From the NCBI RefSeq assembly GCF_002251755.1, contig NZ_NOXT01000099.1, positions 1 to 35,951 on the forward strand: a stretch of 35,951 nucleotides of DNA, given 5' to 3'. Position numbers and translations under genes: made by a program. Below the pieces are notes generated by a model that was given only the letters and a program-made list of their open reading frames with translations, searched no databases and was not told where the DNA came from. Of this stretch, positions 25,016 to 33,826 are shown one piece after another. Each line of letters opens with the position of its first letter. The first letter of the stretch is position 1. This DNA comes from Sandarakinorhabdus cyanobacteriorum. Lineage in GTDB: Bacteria > Pseudomonadota > Alphaproteobacteria > Sphingomonadales > Sphingomonadaceae.

Positions 25016-26097
25016 GCATCGCGCCTGATTTCCTGGCCGAGGCGGCGAGCGATGCGCTGCGCCGCGGCCGGATCGTGGGGGTGGGCAGCCTGGCCGTGCT
25101 GTCGGCCGAACTGGCCGATGCCGATGCGCTGGCCGCGCTTGAGGCCACGGCGCGGGCCGGCCTGATCATCACCGCCCGCCGAGCCGCCGTGCTCAACCTC
25201 GCGAATCAGATCGCGGCCGCCGCTCCTGATCCCGAACCGGTTTGGGTTGACCGGCCCGATTGGCTTGATCTGCCCGGCAGCCGCGCCGTGGCCGATCCGG
25301 TGCTTGATCTTGCCACCCCGTTCAAGGGCCCGTTCCGCACCAGGGCGCTGGCCGGCGATGCCGCCGCCGCCCGCGCCGCCATTGCGTTGGCCAAGCATGC
25401 CGGGCTGATCCCCGCCGTTTATGCCGTGCCGCTGGCAGATGCGGCCGCCGCCATCACCTGCCCGGCCGAAGCCGCCCTGGCGCTGCCGCCAGGGCAGGCG
25501 CGCGTGCATGTCTCTTCCCGCGCACGGCTGCCGCTGGCCAGCGCCGAAGCCCATGGCAAGGATTGCCAGGTGGTCGCCTTCCGCCCGGCCGATGGCGGGC
25601 CCGAACATCTGGCGCTGATGATCGGTGATCCCGATGTGGCGCAGCCTGTGCTGGCCCGCATCCACAGCAGCTGCCTCACCGGCGATGTGCTGGGCAGTCT
25701 GAAATGCGATTGCGGCCCGCAGCTGCACGCCGCCATCGCCGCCATCGCGCGCAACCCGCAAGGCGGCATCCTGCTCTATCTGCAGCAGGAAGGCCGTGGC
25801 ATCGGCCTGCTCAACAAATTGCGCGCCTATGCCCTGCAGGATCAGGGCTGGGACACGGTCGATGCCAACACTCGCCTCGGCTTCGAGCCGGACGAGCGGG
25901 ATTTCAGCCTCGCCGCCGCCATGCTGCGCGCGCTGGGTGTGGGCAGCGTCGCGCTGATGACCAACAATCCCCTGAAGGTCGATGGCCTGGCCGCCCATGG
26001 CTTCCGCGTCAGCCGCGTCGCCCACGACATGCCGCCCAACCCGCACAATGCCGCCTATCTCGCCACCAAGCGCGACCGGCAGGGGCATATGTTGTGA
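25012..26097 (+). CDS. ribA: GTP cyclohydrolase II with degenerate N-terminal domain
   Basis: 361 residues. The C-terminal half (from about 170) is GTP cyclohydrolase II, first step of riboflavin synthesis: zinc cysteines in HSSCLTGDVLGSLKCDCGPQ, LLYLQQEGRGIGLLNKL, DANTRLGFEPDERDF and LMTNNPLKVDGL. The N-terminal 160 residues sit where RibB/RibBA proteins have DHBP synthase, but lack its acidic metal motif (RREDEGD-type), so that activity is not expected. This one-and-a-half-domain form occurs in other alphaproteobacteria. The GTG at 25012 shares GTGA with the xth stop. Confidence 0.92.
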   Translation: MSIAPDFLAEAASDALRRGRIVGVGSLAVLSAELADADALAALEATARAGLIITARRAAVLNLANQIAAAAPDPEPVWVDRPDWLDLPGSRAVADPVLDLATPFKGPFRTRALAGDAAAARAAIALAKHAGLIPAVYAVPLADAAAAITCPAEAALALPPGQARVHVSSRARLPLASAEAHGKDCQVVAFRPADGGPEHLALMIGDPDVAQPVLARIHSSCLTGDVLGSLKCDCGPQLHAAIAAIARNPQGGILLYLQQEGRGIGLLNKLRAYALQDQGWDTVDANTRLGFEPDERDFSLAAAMLRALGVGSVALMTNNPLKVDGLAAHGFRVSRVAHDMPPNPHNAAYLATKRDRQGHML

Positions 26098-26606
26098 CGA
26101 TCTTCTGCGCCAACCCTGCCGCCGGTACGGTCAGCGCCTTTGGCGAAACCCACAGCGCCAGCTTTGGCAAGGGCGGCTGGTGCCCGGCTGCCGACAAGCG
26201 CGAAGGCGACGGCAAGACGCCGCTGGGCCGCTGGCCGATCCGCGCCGCGCTGATCCGGCCCGATCGGCTGCCCGCCCCTGCCACCCGCCTGCCCTGGCGC
26301 TGGCTGCGGCCGTGGGACGGCTGGTCTGACGGCACGGCCGATCCGGCCTACAACCGCCCGGTCACCATCCCGCACCCGCACAGCCACGAGGCCCTGTGGC
26401 GCGATGATCACGCCTACGACATCATCCTGGTGCTGGCCCACAATGATGCGCCGCCGGTGCCCGGCCTGGGCAGCGCCATCTTCTGGCACGTGCGCCAGCC
26501 CGATGGCCGCCCCACCGAAGGCTGCGTGGCGATGGACCGTGCCGTGCTGGCGCGCTGGCTTGCGGCCATGCGCCCCGGCGATGCGCTCAGCATCGCGGCA
26601 GATTGA
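26094..26606 (+). CDS. L,D-transpeptidase (YkuD-fold) family protein without signal peptide
   Basis: 170 residues from GTG 26094 (MTIFCANPAAGTVSAFG), overlapping the ribA stop by 4 nt. The family is recognised by GKGGWCPAADKREGDGKTPLG in the N-terminal half and the catalytic motif FWHVRQPDG..PTEGCVAMD (His, then Cys after Ser/Thr-x-Gly). No signal peptide or membrane segment is visible, although the fold's known substrates are periplasmic peptidoglycan peptides; export route or alternative substrate is open. It is last in the xerD-xth-ribA run and converges with hslU (33 nt gap). Confidence 0.8.
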   Translation: MTIFCANPAAGTVSAFGETHSASFGKGGWCPAADKREGDGKTPLGRWPIRAALIRPDRLPAPATRLPWRWLRPWDGWSDGTADPAYNRPVTIPHPHSHEALWRDDHAYDIILVLAHNDAPPVPGLGSAIFWHVRQPDGRPTEGCVAMDRAVLARWLAAMRPGDALSIAAD

Positions 26607-26639
26607 GCAGCGGCACCAGCCAACGCCGGGCCGCCCACA

Positions 26640-27938
26640 TCAGAGAATATATTTCGACAGGTCGCGGTTGCCGGCGATCTCGCCCAGTTCACGGGCCACC
26701 ATCGCGGCATCCACCGTCACGGTTTCGCCGCTGCGGTCGCTGGCATCAAAGCTGATCGCTTCCAGCAGCTTTTCCATCACCGTGTGCAGGCGGCGGGCGC
26801 CGATATTCTCCACCGTCTCGTTCACCTGCGCCGCCGTGCGGGCGATGGCGTCGATCCCGTCGGCCGTGATCACCAGCGTCACGCCTTCGGTGCCGAGCAG
26901 GGCGGCATATTGGCGGATCAGGCTGGCATCGGTGTCCGACAGGATGCGGCGGAAATCATCCTCGGTCAGGCCTTTCAACTCGACCCGGATCGGCAATCGG
27001 CCCTGCAGTTCGGGCAACAGGTCCGACGGCTTGGCGACATGGAAGGCGCCCGAGGCGATGAACAATATATGGTCGGTCTTCACCGGGCCATATTTGGTGG
27101 CAACCGTGGTGCCTTCGATCAGCGGCAGCAGGTCGCGCTGCACGCCTTCGCGGCTCACGCTGCCGCCGCGCACGTCAGACACGGCGATCTTGTCGATCTC
27201 GTCGAGGAACACGATGCCATTGTCCTGCGCGCTGCGGATGGCTTCGCGCTGAATTTCCTCATCGTCCAGCCGCTTGTCCGATTCCTCGGCCAGCAACGCC
27301 TCCCAGGCGGCGTCCACCTTCATCTTGCGGCGCTTCGTGCGGCCACCCATGGCCTTGGCCATCATGTCCGACAGGTTGATCATGCCAACCTGACCGGGCT
27401 GCATGCCAGGCATCTCGAAACTCGGCGGCGCTTCCGCCACCTCGATCTCCACCTCGCGGCCCTTCAGGTCGCCGGCGTCAAAGCGCTGGCGGAAAGCCAG
27501 CCGCGTCGCCTCGCTGGCATCCTTGCCCACCAGCGCATCGAGCAGCCGGGCCATGGCGGCATCCTCCGCCTTGTGCTTCACCGCGGCGCGACGGGCTTCG
27601 CGCACAAGCCGGATTGATTCCTCCACCAGATCGCGGATGATCGAATCGACATCGCGGCCAACATAGCCAACCTCGGTGAACTTGGTGGCTTCCACCTTGA
27701 TGAACGGGGCATTGGCCAGCTTGGCCAGGCGGCGGCTGATCTCGGTCTTGCCGCAGCCGGTGGGGCCGATCATCAGGATATTCTTGGGCACCACCTCGTC
27801 ACGCAAATCGTCGGGCAATTGCTGCCGGCGCCAGCGGTTGCGCAGCGCCACGGCCACGGCCCGCTTGGCATCGGCCTGGCCGATGATGTGGCGATCCAGC
27901 GCGGCCACAATCGCTTTCGGGGTCAGGCTCGCGCTCAT
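26640..27938 (-). CDS. hslU: HslU, ATPase subunit of the HslVU protease
   Basis: A 432-residue AAA+ unfoldase that feeds substrates to HslV. Walker [16 protein letters not shown], pore loop in [10 protein letters not shown], intermediate I-domain (about 105-240, rich in charged helices), Walker [13 protein letters not shown], sensor-type [22 protein letters not shown], and the conserved C-terminal tail DLSKYIL that inserts into HslV. Start [20 protein letters not shown] at ATG 27938 overlaps the hslV stop by 4 nt (ATGA). Normal length; no defect seen. Confidence 0.96.
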   Translation of the reverse strand: MSASLTPKAIVAALDRHIIGQADAKRAVAVALRNRWRRQQLPDDLRDEVVPKNILMIGPTGCGKTEISRRLAKLANAPFIKVEATKFTEVGYVGRDVDSIIRDLVEESIRLVREARRAAVKHKAEDAAMARLLDALVGKDASEATRLAFRQRFDAGDLKGREVEIEVAEAPPSFEMPGMQPGQVGMINLSDMMAKAMGGRTKRRKMKVDAAWEALLAEESDKRLDDEEIQREAIRSAQDNGIVFLDEIDKIAVSDVRGGSVSREGVQRDLLPLIEGTTVATKYGPVKTDHILFIASGAFHVAKPSDLLPELQGRLPIRVELKGLTEDDFRRILSDTDASLIRQYAALLGTEGVTLVITADGIDAIARTAAQVNETVENIGARRLHTVMEKLLEAISFDASDRSGETVTVDAAMVARELGEIAGNRDLSKYIL

Positions 27939-28495
27939 GCGGCGTCTCCCGCCGGCATCACTTCCACGGTCAATTCCTCGTTGGTGTACACACACAGATC
28001 GGCGGCGATCTTCATGGCGCGCCGCGCAATGGCCTCGGCATCATGGGCGCTGTCGGCCAGCGCCCGGGCCGCGGCCAGCGCGAAATTGCCGCCCGAACCG
28101 ATGGCGGCGATGCCGCCCACCGGCTCCAGCACATCGCCATTGCCGGTGATGACCAATGTCACCTGCTTGTCGGCCACGATCATCATGGCCTCCAGCCGCC
28201 GCAGATAGCGGTCGGTGCGCCAATCCTTGGCCAGCTCGACAGCAGCGCGCAGCAACTGGCCCGGATGGCGCTCCAGCTTGGCTTCCAGCCGTTCGAACAG
28301 GGTGAAGGCATCGGCCGTCGCCCCGGCAAAGCCGCCAATCACCTCGCCCTTCGGCCCAAGCCGGCGGACCTTCTTGGCATTGGGCTTCATCACCGTCTGC
28401 CCCATCGTCACCTGGCCATCGCCGGCAACGACAACCTGGCCATCCTTGCGGACGGATACGATGGTGGTGCCGTGGAATTGCGGGAGTTCGCTCAT
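27935..28495 (-). CDS. hslV: HslV, peptidase subunit of the HslVU protease
   Basis: 186 residues. The N-terminal threonine peptidase nucleophile is Thr10 in [19 protein letters not shown]: a 9-residue prosequence must be removed to expose it, whereas in E. coli only Met is removed. Further motifs: [52 protein letters not shown] and the C-terminal [16 protein letters not shown] 28495 is the family start. Divergent from hisB across 115 nt. HslVU is a heat-shock protease in most proteobacteria, but I found no convincing sigma-32 box here. Confidence 0.95.
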   Translation of the reverse strand: MSELPQFHGTTIVSVRKDGQVVVAGDGQVTMGQTVMKPNAKKVRRLGPKGEVIGGFAGATADAFTLFERLEAKLERHPGQLLRAAVELAKDWRTDRYLRRLEAMMIVADKQVTLVITGNGDVLEPVGGIAAIGSGGNFALAAARALADSAHDAEAIARRAMKIAADLCVYTNEELTVEVMPAGDAA

Positions 28496-28610
28496 GGTCA
28501 ATCCTGTCTGTCTGCGCCCTATGTAGGATGGATGGGCGCGGCGAAAAGGCCCTGTTGCTTGCCCCTGTTGTCGCAATGCTCTAGGCGCTTGCGCCCAAGG
28601 AGCATGAGCG

Positions 28611-29207
28611 ATGCGCACCGCAAGCATTTCCCGCGTCACCAAGGAAACCCAGGTCGAGGTGCAGGTGAACCTTGATGGCAGCGGCACCTATGAAGTGTCG
28701 ACCGGGATCGGCTTCCTTGATCATATGCTGGAGCAGCTGTCGCGCCACAGCCTGATCGATCTGACGGTGAAGACCGTGGGTGACCTGCACATCGATGGCC
28801 ATCACACCACCGAAGACACCGGCATCGCTTTGGGCGAAGCCGTGGCCAAGGCCCTGGGTGATCGGCGCGGCATCACCCGTTATGGCGATGCGCTGATCCC
28901 GATGGACGAGACGCTGACCCGCGTCGCGCTCGACATTTCGGGCCGGCCCTATCTCGTCTGGCGCACCAGCTTCACCCAGCCCAAGCTGGGCACGCTGGAC
29001 ACCGAGATGTTCAAGGAATTCTTTGCCGCCTTTGCCGGGTCGGCCGGCATCACCCTGCACATCGAAACCCTGTATGGCGTCAACAACCACCATATCGCCG
29101 AAAGTTGCTTCAAGGGCGTGGCCCGGGCGCTGCGGGCGGCGGTGGCGATTGATCCACGCAAGAGTGACGCGATTCCAAGCACAAAGGGCACGTTGGGTGG
29201 TGCCTGA
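28611..29207 (+). CDS. hisB: imidazoleglycerol-phosphate dehydratase
   Basis: 198 residues, the monofunctional dehydratase of histidine synthesis with a manganese cluster bound by His-rich motifs: [26 protein letters not shown], and later [18 protein letters not shown]. Substrate residues in [20 protein letters not shown] are present. ATG 28611 is set by AAGGAG 8 nt upstream; a nearer ATG at 28604 is out of frame. A short palindrome GGCGC-TT-GCGCC (28584-28595) sits just before the ribosome site. First gene of hisB-hisH-hisA-hisF-hisE. Confidence 0.96.
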   Translation: MRTASISRVTKETQVEVQVNLDGSGTYEVSTGIGFLDHMLEQLSRHSLIDLTVKTVGDLHIDGHHTTEDTGIALGEAVAKALGDRRGITRYGDALIPMDETLTRVALDISGRPYLVWRTSFTQPKLGTLDTEMFKEFFAAFAGSAGITLHIETLYGVNNHHIAESCFKGVARALRAAVAIDPRKSDAIPSTKGTLGGA

Positions 29208-29808
29208 CCAGGTTGCGCTGATCGATTATGGCGCCGGCAACCTGCGCTCTGCGGCGCGGGCGCTGGAGAAGGCCGGTGCGCGCGTGGTGGTGACGGATGA
29301 TCCGGGCACTATTGCCGCCGCGGGGCGCGTGGTGCTGCCCGGCGTTGGTGCCTTTGCCCATTGCATCAATCAGTTGCGCGAGAAGACCGGAATCGAGGCG
29401 GCGCTGAACGAGGCGGTGATGGCGCGCGGCGTGCCGTTCCTGGGCATTTGCGTTGGCATGCAATTGCTGGCCAGCGAGGGCCATGAACATGGCATCCATG
29501 CCGGGCTGGGCTGGCTGCCGGGCATCGTCAAGCGGCTGGAACCCACGGATAACACACTGAAAATCCCGCACATGGGCTGGAACCGGGTGGAGGCCGTGAA
29601 CGGTGCGCCGGTGCCGTCGGGCGATGCCTATTTCGTCCACTCCTATGCCTTTGCGCCCGATGATGCGGCCGATGTGCAGGCGGTGGCCGATCATGGCGGG
29701 CGCTTTGCGGCCATCGTCAAGCGCGGTCATATCACCGGCGTGCAGTTCCACCCCGAAAAGAGCCAGGCCTATGGCCTGGCGTTCCTACATAACTGGTTGA
29801 ATTCATGA
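29197..29808 (+). CDS. hisH: imidazole glycerol phosphate synthase, glutaminase subunit
   Basis: About 203 residues. It supplies ammonia from glutamine to HisF. Class I amidotransferase features: [36 protein letters not shown], nucleophile Cys in [12 protein letters not shown], and the His-Glu pair in [13 protein letters not shown]. Two adjacent GTG codons (29197 and 29200) could start it; I prefer 29197 because AAAGGG lies 8 nt upstream. The gene overlaps the end of hisB by about 11 nt and hisA by 4 nt. Confidence 0.93.
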   Translation: MVPDQVALIDYGAGNLRSAARALEKAGARVVVTDDPGTIAAAGRVVLPGVGAFAHCINQLREKTGIEAALNEAVMARGVPFLGICVGMQLLASEGHEHGIHAGLGWLPGIVKRLEPTDNTLKIPHMGWNRVEAVNGAPVPSGDAYFVHSYAFAPDDAADVQAVADHGGRFAAIVKRGHITGVQFHPEKSQAYGLAFLHNWLNS

Positions 29809-30524
29809 TCATCTTTCCCGCCATCGATCTGAAGGGCGGCCAATGCGTCCGCCTGGCCGAAGGCGACATGAACCGCGCCACCGTTTATGCCGATGATCCC
29901 GCCGCCCAGGCCGCGCTGTTCCGTGCCGCCGGGGCGACGCATCTGCATGTCGTCGATCTGGATGGCGCCTTTGCCGGTGACAGCCGCAATGCCGCCGGTG
30001 TGACCGCCGCCTTGTCCGGCTTTGGCGGCGGCAAGGTGCAGGTTGGCGGCGGCATCCGCACGGCCGCCCATGTCGAAGCCTGGCTCGCCGCCGGCGTGTG
30101 GCGCGTGGTGATGGGCACCGCCGCGCTCGACAATCCCGATCTGGTCAAGGGCCTCGCTGCCGATCATCCGGGGCGCATCGTGGTGGCTGTCGATGCCCGC
30201 GATGGCCTGGTGGCAACGCGCGGTTGGGCCGATGTCTCCACCCTGCCCGTCGCCGATCTGGCCCGGCGGTTCGAGGATGCCGGGGTGGCCGCCGTACTGT
30301 TCACCGATGTCGGCCGCGACGGCCTGTTGAAGGGCGTCAATGTGGAGGCGACGGTGGCGCTCGCCGCCCAGACCAGCCTGCCGGTCATCGCCTCGGGCGG
30401 CGTCGCCTCCATCGCCGATATCCATGCGCTGGTCGGCAAGCCGGGGATCGAAGGCGTCATCACCGGGCGCGCGCTTTATGATGGCCGGCTCGACCTGGCC
30501 GAGGCCATCGCGGTCGCGCAATGA
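29805..30524 (+). CDS. hisA: HisA, ProFAR isomerase
   Basis: A 239-residue TIM barrel. Opening [19 protein letters not shown] has the catalytic Asp; [33 protein letters not shown] (phosphate site), [15 protein letters not shown], the second catalytic Asp in [15 protein letters not shown], and [16 protein letters not shown] follow. ATGA overlaps join it to hisH and hisF. Intact. Confidence 0.96.
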   Translation: MIIFPAIDLKGGQCVRLAEGDMNRATVYADDPAAQAALFRAAGATHLHVVDLDGAFAGDSRNAAGVTAALSGFGGGKVQVGGGIRTAAHVEAWLAAGVWRVVMGTAALDNPDLVKGLAADHPGRIVVAVDARDGLVATRGWADVSTLPVADLARRFEDAGVAAVLFTDVGRDGLLKGVNVEATVALAAQTSLPVIASGGVASIADIHALVGKPGIEGVITGRALYDGRLDLAEAIAVAQ

Positions 30525-31300
30525 CCTTGGCTGTCCGCATCATCCCCTGTCTCGACGTGGCCGGCGGCCGCGTGGTGAAGGGCGTGAACTTTGTCGAATT
30601 GAAGGACGCCGGCGATCCGGTCCAGGCCGCCGCCGCCTATGACGCCGCCGGCGCGGATGAGCTCTGTTTCCTCGACATCACCGCCAGCCACGAAGGCCGC
30701 GGCACGTTGATCGACATTGTCGAACGCACCGCCGATCAATGCTTCATGCCGTTGACTGTCGGCGGCGGCGTGCGCAGCGTCGAGGATGCCCGCGCCCTGC
30801 TGCTGGCCGGGGCCGACAAGGTGGCGGTCAACAGCGCCGCCGTGGCGCGGCCGGCCCTGATCGGCGAGCTCGCCATGCGCTTTGGCGAGCAATGCGTGGT
30901 GGTCGCGGTGGACGCCAAGCAGACCGCGCCCGGCACATGGGAGATCTTCACCCACGGCGGCCGCAAGCCCACCGGAATCGATGCGGTGGCCTATGCCATC
31001 GAAGCGGCCAGGCTGGGGGCCGGCGAAATCTTGCTCACCTCCATGGACCGGGACGGCACCCGCGCCGGCTATGACCTTGCCCTCACCCGCACCGTTGCGG
31101 ACGCGGTGCCGGTGCCGGTCATCGCCTCGGGCGGGGTCGGCGGGGTCGCCGATCTTGTCAGCGGCGTGAGCGAAGGCCATGCTTCGGCCGTGCTCGCCGC
31201 CTCCATCTTCCACTTCGGCCAGGTGACCATCGCCGAAGCCCGCGCCGCCCTGGCCAGCGCCGGATTCCCGGTGCGAAAGGTCTATCATGGATCGCTTTGA
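30521..31300 (+). CDS. hisF: imidazole glycerol phosphate synthase, cyclase subunit
   Basis: A 259-residue TIM barrel, partner of His[21 protein letters not shown] holds the first catalytic Asp; the second is in [31 protein letters not shown] and [14 protein letters not shown] are the phosphate loops. Histidine-pathway branch point: it makes imidazole glycerol phosphate and releases AICAR. The 3' end overlaps hisE by 14 nt. Confidence 0.96.
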   Translation: MTLAVRIIPCLDVAGGRVVKGVNFVELKDAGDPVQAAAAYDAAGADELCFLDITASHEGRGTLIDIVERTADQCFMPLTVGGGVRSVEDARALLLAGADKVAVNSAAVARPALIGELAMRFGEQCVVVAVDAKQTAPGTWEIFTHGGRKPTGIDAVAYAIEAARLGAGEILLTSMDRDGTRAGYDLALTRTVADAVPVPVIASGGVGGVADLVSGVSEGHASAVLAASIFHFGQVTIAEARAALASAGFPVRKVYHGSL

Positions 31301-31601
31301 CCAGCTGCTCGCCACCGTCATCGCCCGCCGCAGCGCCGATCCGGCCAGCTCCTACGTCGCCAAACTCACCGCCAAGGGCCGCGCCAAGCTGGCCCAGAAA
31401 CTGGGCGAGGAAGCGGTGGAAGTGGTGATCGCCGCCGTAGCCGATGACCGCGCTGGCCTGGTCAGCGAAAGCGCCGACCTCATCTTCCACCTCGCCCTCC
31501 TCCTCGCCGACGCCGGCCTGACCTTCGACGACATCCGCGCCGAACTGGCCCGCCGCGAAGGCGTGTCAGGGATTGACGAGAAGGCGGGGCGGAAGGGGTA
31601 G
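31287..31601 (+). CDS. hisE: phosphoribosyl-ATP pyrophosphatase
   Basis: A 104-residue MazG-like helical protein for the second histidine step (PR-ATP to PR-AMP). The metal-binding helices are [14 protein letters not shown] and [20 protein letters not shown]. It is stand-alone and not fused to HisI; hisI, hisG, hisD and hisC are not in the window. ATG 31287 lies inside the hisF end (14 nt overlap), so its translation depends on hisF. An R1 repeat 13 nt after the TAG likely closes the operon. Confidence 0.94.
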   Translation: MDRFDQLLATVIARRSADPASSYVAKLTAKGRAKLAQKLGEEAVEVVIAAVADDRAGLVSESADLIFHLALLLADAGLTFDDIRAELARREGVSGIDEKAGRKG

Positions 31602-31614
31602 GGCTTCAGGCAGG

Positions 31615-31665
31615 GCCTCCGGCGGGCAGGGGCGAGGCCCCTGCACCCGTTGGTTTTCGTTTTTG
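31615..31665 (+). repeat. R1 hairpin repeat, copy D (downstream of hisE), terminator-like
   Basis: GCCTCCGGCGG, stem GCAGGGGC (31626-31633), loop GAG, GCCCCTGC (31637-31644), ACCCGTTGG, TTTTCGTTTTT. This is the most terminator-like copy: a perfect stem with two T runs. It begins 13 nt after the hisE stop, and orientation follows the gene. Confidence 0.78.
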
Positions 31666-31721
31666 CTGCATGGCAAGCGCGTCCGCTTTCGCCCTCTTTC
31701 CAGTCGTCCCACATCCCCGTC

Positions 31722-31742
31722 GCCCCGTGCTTGACACGGGGC
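31722..31742. repeat. palindromic intergenic hairpin (CCCCGTG / CACGGGG)
   Basis: Stem GCCCCGTG (31722-31729), loop CTTGA, CACGGGGC (31735-31742), followed by TTGGCTATTC. It resembles the CCCGGNCTTGACCCGGG-type intergenic repeats often seen in alphaproteobacteria. Only one copy in the window. It lies between R1 copies D and E. Confidence 0.45.
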
Positions 31743-31790
31743 TTGGCTATTCTTGCTGCCCGATGCCACCCCAAATCGGCCGTTGAGCAC

Positions 31791-31839
31791 CGCCCGAAAA
31801 CAAACAGGCGCAGGGTCCGCGACCCTGCCCACCGGAGGC
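31791..31839 (-). repeat. R1 hairpin repeat, copy E (downstream of the TPR gene)
   Basis: Minus-strand reading: GCCTCCGGTGGGCAGGGTC, loop GCG, GACCCTGC, GCCTGTTTGTTTTCG. The stem (31810-31817 with 31821-31828) has a T-A pair where copies A, C and D have G-C. It begins 29 nt after the stop of the minus-strand TPR gene. It is head-to-head with copy D, about 130 nt apart. Confidence 0.75.
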
Positions 31840-31868
31840 ATTTTTCATTCTTCCAGCGCAGCCTTGCC

Positions 31869-32642
31869 CTACCCCAGCCGGCTGAACGCCTTCAGCCGCC
31901 GTGCCGTGGCCTGGGCACTAGCGGCGTTGCCGCGCGCGATGCTGGCGGCCAGTTCGATGCCTTGCTGCTTCATCATGGCCTCAAACCCGTCTTCGGCGGG
32001 CAGGGTTTCGATGCCTTTCAGCAGGCCGGCGGCGCGGGCGCTGTTGGCGGGATCGAGATCGAGGAGGGTGATGGCGAAGAAGGTGCGGGTGGAGGGCAGG
32101 CCGGGGGCGAGGCGCAGAGCCTGGGCGTAGCAGCGTTCCATTTCGGATTTCTTCGCGCCAAGCACGGTGCCGGCGAGGAAGCTGCCGACGGTCGCAACCG
32201 CGCCGCCGTGCCAGCCGCCGAGCGCGCCCCACACCAGGCTGTTGTTCGGGTTGGCGGCGCGGATGGCTTCGAAGCGGCGGCGGACATCCTTGGCCAGGCC
32301 GATGCCGCGGGCCAGTTGGGCGCGATAGGCGATGGCGACGGCCTTTTGCAGTTGCGCCTCCACATTGCCTGGGGCGCGGGCCAGCGCCTTGTCGAAATCG
32401 GCTTCGGCCGCCGCGATGATGGCCATGGCGCTGGCCTTGTCGGCGGTTTGATAGCCGGCGATCGAAAGCTGGGCGCGGCCGGCGAGGATCAGGCTGTCAG
32501 GGGTGTTTTCGGCATGGCCGTCGCGCACCACCGCGGCCCAGTTGCCGGCGCGGAATTCGTCGCTGGCGCTGGCGTGAGCGATCTGGGCGTTGCCGGCGAG
32601 GCACAGCATGGCGGCGGCAAGGGGGGCGGTGAGGCGGCGCAT
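31869..32642 (-). CDS. secreted TPR-like protein, unknown function
   Basis: About 257 residues from ATG 32642. MRRLTAPLAAAMLCLAGNAQ forms a signal peptide with probable cleavage after AHA. The mature part is helical and TPR-like: AAAEADFDKALARAPGNVEA, RRRFEAIRAANPNNSLVWGA, MERCYAQALRLAPGLPSTR, LLDLDPANSARAAGLLKG. Two further in-frame ATGs (32684 and 32696) would add a stretch that spoils the signal peptide, so I prefer 32642 although no strong ribosome site is seen. The gene lies 68 nt after the hydrolase gene on the same strand and may be read with it. Confidence 0.72.
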   Translation of the reverse strand: MRRLTAPLAAAMLCLAGNAQIAHASASDEFRAGNWAAVVRDGHAENTPDSLILAGRAQLSIAGYQTADKASAMAIIAAAEADFDKALARAPGNVEAQLQKAVAIAYRAQLARGIGLAKDVRRRFEAIRAANPNNSLVWGALGGWHGGAVATVGSFLAGTVLGAKKSEMERCYAQALRLAPGLPSTRTFFAITLLDLDPANSARAAGLLKGIETLPAEDGFEAMMKQQGIELAASIARGNAASAQATARRLKAFSRLG

Positions 32643-32710
32643 CCCAGGGTTATCGGCCAGAATTCGCTTGGCGGCAATGGGCATCTTCGGGGGCATGTTG
32701 CCGGGCTGTT

Positions 32711-33820
32711 TCAGGCCACCTTCCCGACGGGATGGATGGCATCGCGCCAATGGGCGGCGACGGCGGCGGCAATGTCGGCCGCGTGGGTGGTGTGGGCAAA
32801 ACGGCCGGCACCGGCAATGCGCTGCCAGCGCGTGTCGCCCAGCGCGGTCCAGGCGCTGGCGCCGCCGGCATCGGCCAGGGCCGGAGTCCACAAGGGATCG
32901 CCATCAGCGACGATGATCAGCCAGGGCCGCGCCGGCCCGCCCGGCTGCACCTGCCAGTCGCGATACTCCTGCTGCTCCGCGATGATGCCCAGCCCGGACC
33001 GGTTGCTGAAGGTGAGCAGCTCGGCAATCATGCGGGCGCGGAAATCGGGCTGGGCCAACAGCGCGGCATCGGCGGGGTGGCCGGAAAACAAGAGATCAAC
33101 GATGCGCCCGGTCATCGCCAGGCCGGCGCGCTCGCGCACAAGCCGCCACAAGCCGGTGGCAAGATCGGAGCCGCCCATGGTGGCGCGGGCAAAGCGATCG
33201 ATCATGCGGTTGCCGCTGCGCCCGGTGGACGGCGGATGCGGCTTGATCAGCACGCCGGCCAGCAGCCGGTCACCATGCCGATGCCAGAAGCTGACCGCCG
33301 CCGGCGCGCCGCCATCCAGCGCGGCGATGATCGCCTGATCCAGCCCCAGCACATCCAGCGCGTGCGACATGTCGTCGTCGGCGGTGCCGAACTGGTCCGC
33401 TGCTGCCGGATCAGACAGGCCAAAGCCCGGCCGGTCGATGCCGATGGGCCGCAGCCCGTGCACCTGCAGTGCGGTCACCAGTTCGGCCGCAACCCGCCGC
33501 GTGCCCATGCCGCCGTGGCAGATGATGATCGGCTGCGCCCCGGCCGGCCCGAAATCGGCGATGCCGATCTGGCGGGAACCGCGCCGAATGATGCGCGTGG
33601 CCTCCAGCAGGCCGCCGCGATCATGCTGCAGCCCGTCGCTGCCCAGCGCGATGGCATGGGTGGCCGCCGCCTCGTTGGCCAGTTGCGCCAGATCCTTCAG
33701 GCGCGGGGCAGCGGCGCTTTCCAGCGCGGCGCGGGCATGATCGCGCACCGTGTGCGGCGACAGCTGCAGCCGCGCCGCGATGCCGGGCAGATCATGGCCA
33801 TCGCCGACGAGCCGCGCCAC
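32711..33820 (-). CDS. alpha/beta hydrolase with N-terminal LuxR-type HTH (C-terminal part of an amber-split gene)
   Basis: 369 codons from GTG 33820. Residues 1-40 are a LuxR-type helix-turn-helix (ARLVGDGHDLPGIAARLQLS, then PHTVRDHARAAL). A linker and an alpha/beta hydrolase domain follow: IIICHGGMGTRRVAAELV, IGIDRPGFGLSDP, LDQAIIAALDGGAPAAVSFW (the nucleophile elbow reads ALDGGAP, with Asp at the place usually held by Ser), and a likely catalytic His near GRFAHTTHAAD. The frame continues upstream without a shift through GCG GCG and then TAG (33829-33827) into the preceding HTH protein. So this is probably the C-terminal two thirds of a single 570-residue protein. GTG 33820 lacks a ribosome site. 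Confidence 0.7.
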   Translation of the reverse strand: MARLVGDGHDLPGIAARLQLSPHTVRDHARAALESAAAPRLKDLAQLANEAAATHAIALGSDGLQHDRGGLLEATRIIRRGSRQIGIADFGPAGAQPIIICHGGMGTRRVAAELVTALQVHGLRPIGIDRPGFGLSDPAAADQFGTADDDMSHALDVLGLDQAIIAALDGGAPAAVSFWHRHGDRLLAGVLIKPHPPSTGRSGNRMIDRFARATMGGSDLATGLWRLVRERAGLAMTGRIVDLLFSGHPADAALLAQPDFRARMIAELLTFSNRSGLGIIAEQQEYRDWQVQPGGPARPWLIIVADGDPLWTPALADAGGASAWTALGDTRWQRIAGAGRFAHTTHAADIAAAVAAHWRDAIHPVGKVA

Positions 33821-33826
33821 CGCCGC

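Noticed and set aside
25012-25500. RibB (DHBP synthase) activity in the N-terminal part of RibA.
   Set aside because: The acidic metal and substrate motifs of RibB are missing.
28496-28610. Sigma-32 heat-shock promoter upstream of hslV.
   Set aside because: I found no CTTGAA with a correctly spaced CCCCAT-type -10 on the minus strand.
28604-28680. Short leader peptide starting at ATG 28604 before hisB.
   Set aside because: It overlaps hisB out of frame, has no run of His codons and no second hairpin, so histidine attenuation is not supported.
31615-31839. R1 copies D and E as inverted ends of a miniature transposon.
   Set aside because: No target-site duplication, the inner sequence is unrelated to that between copies B and C, and each copy is explained by the 3' end of its own neighbouring gene.
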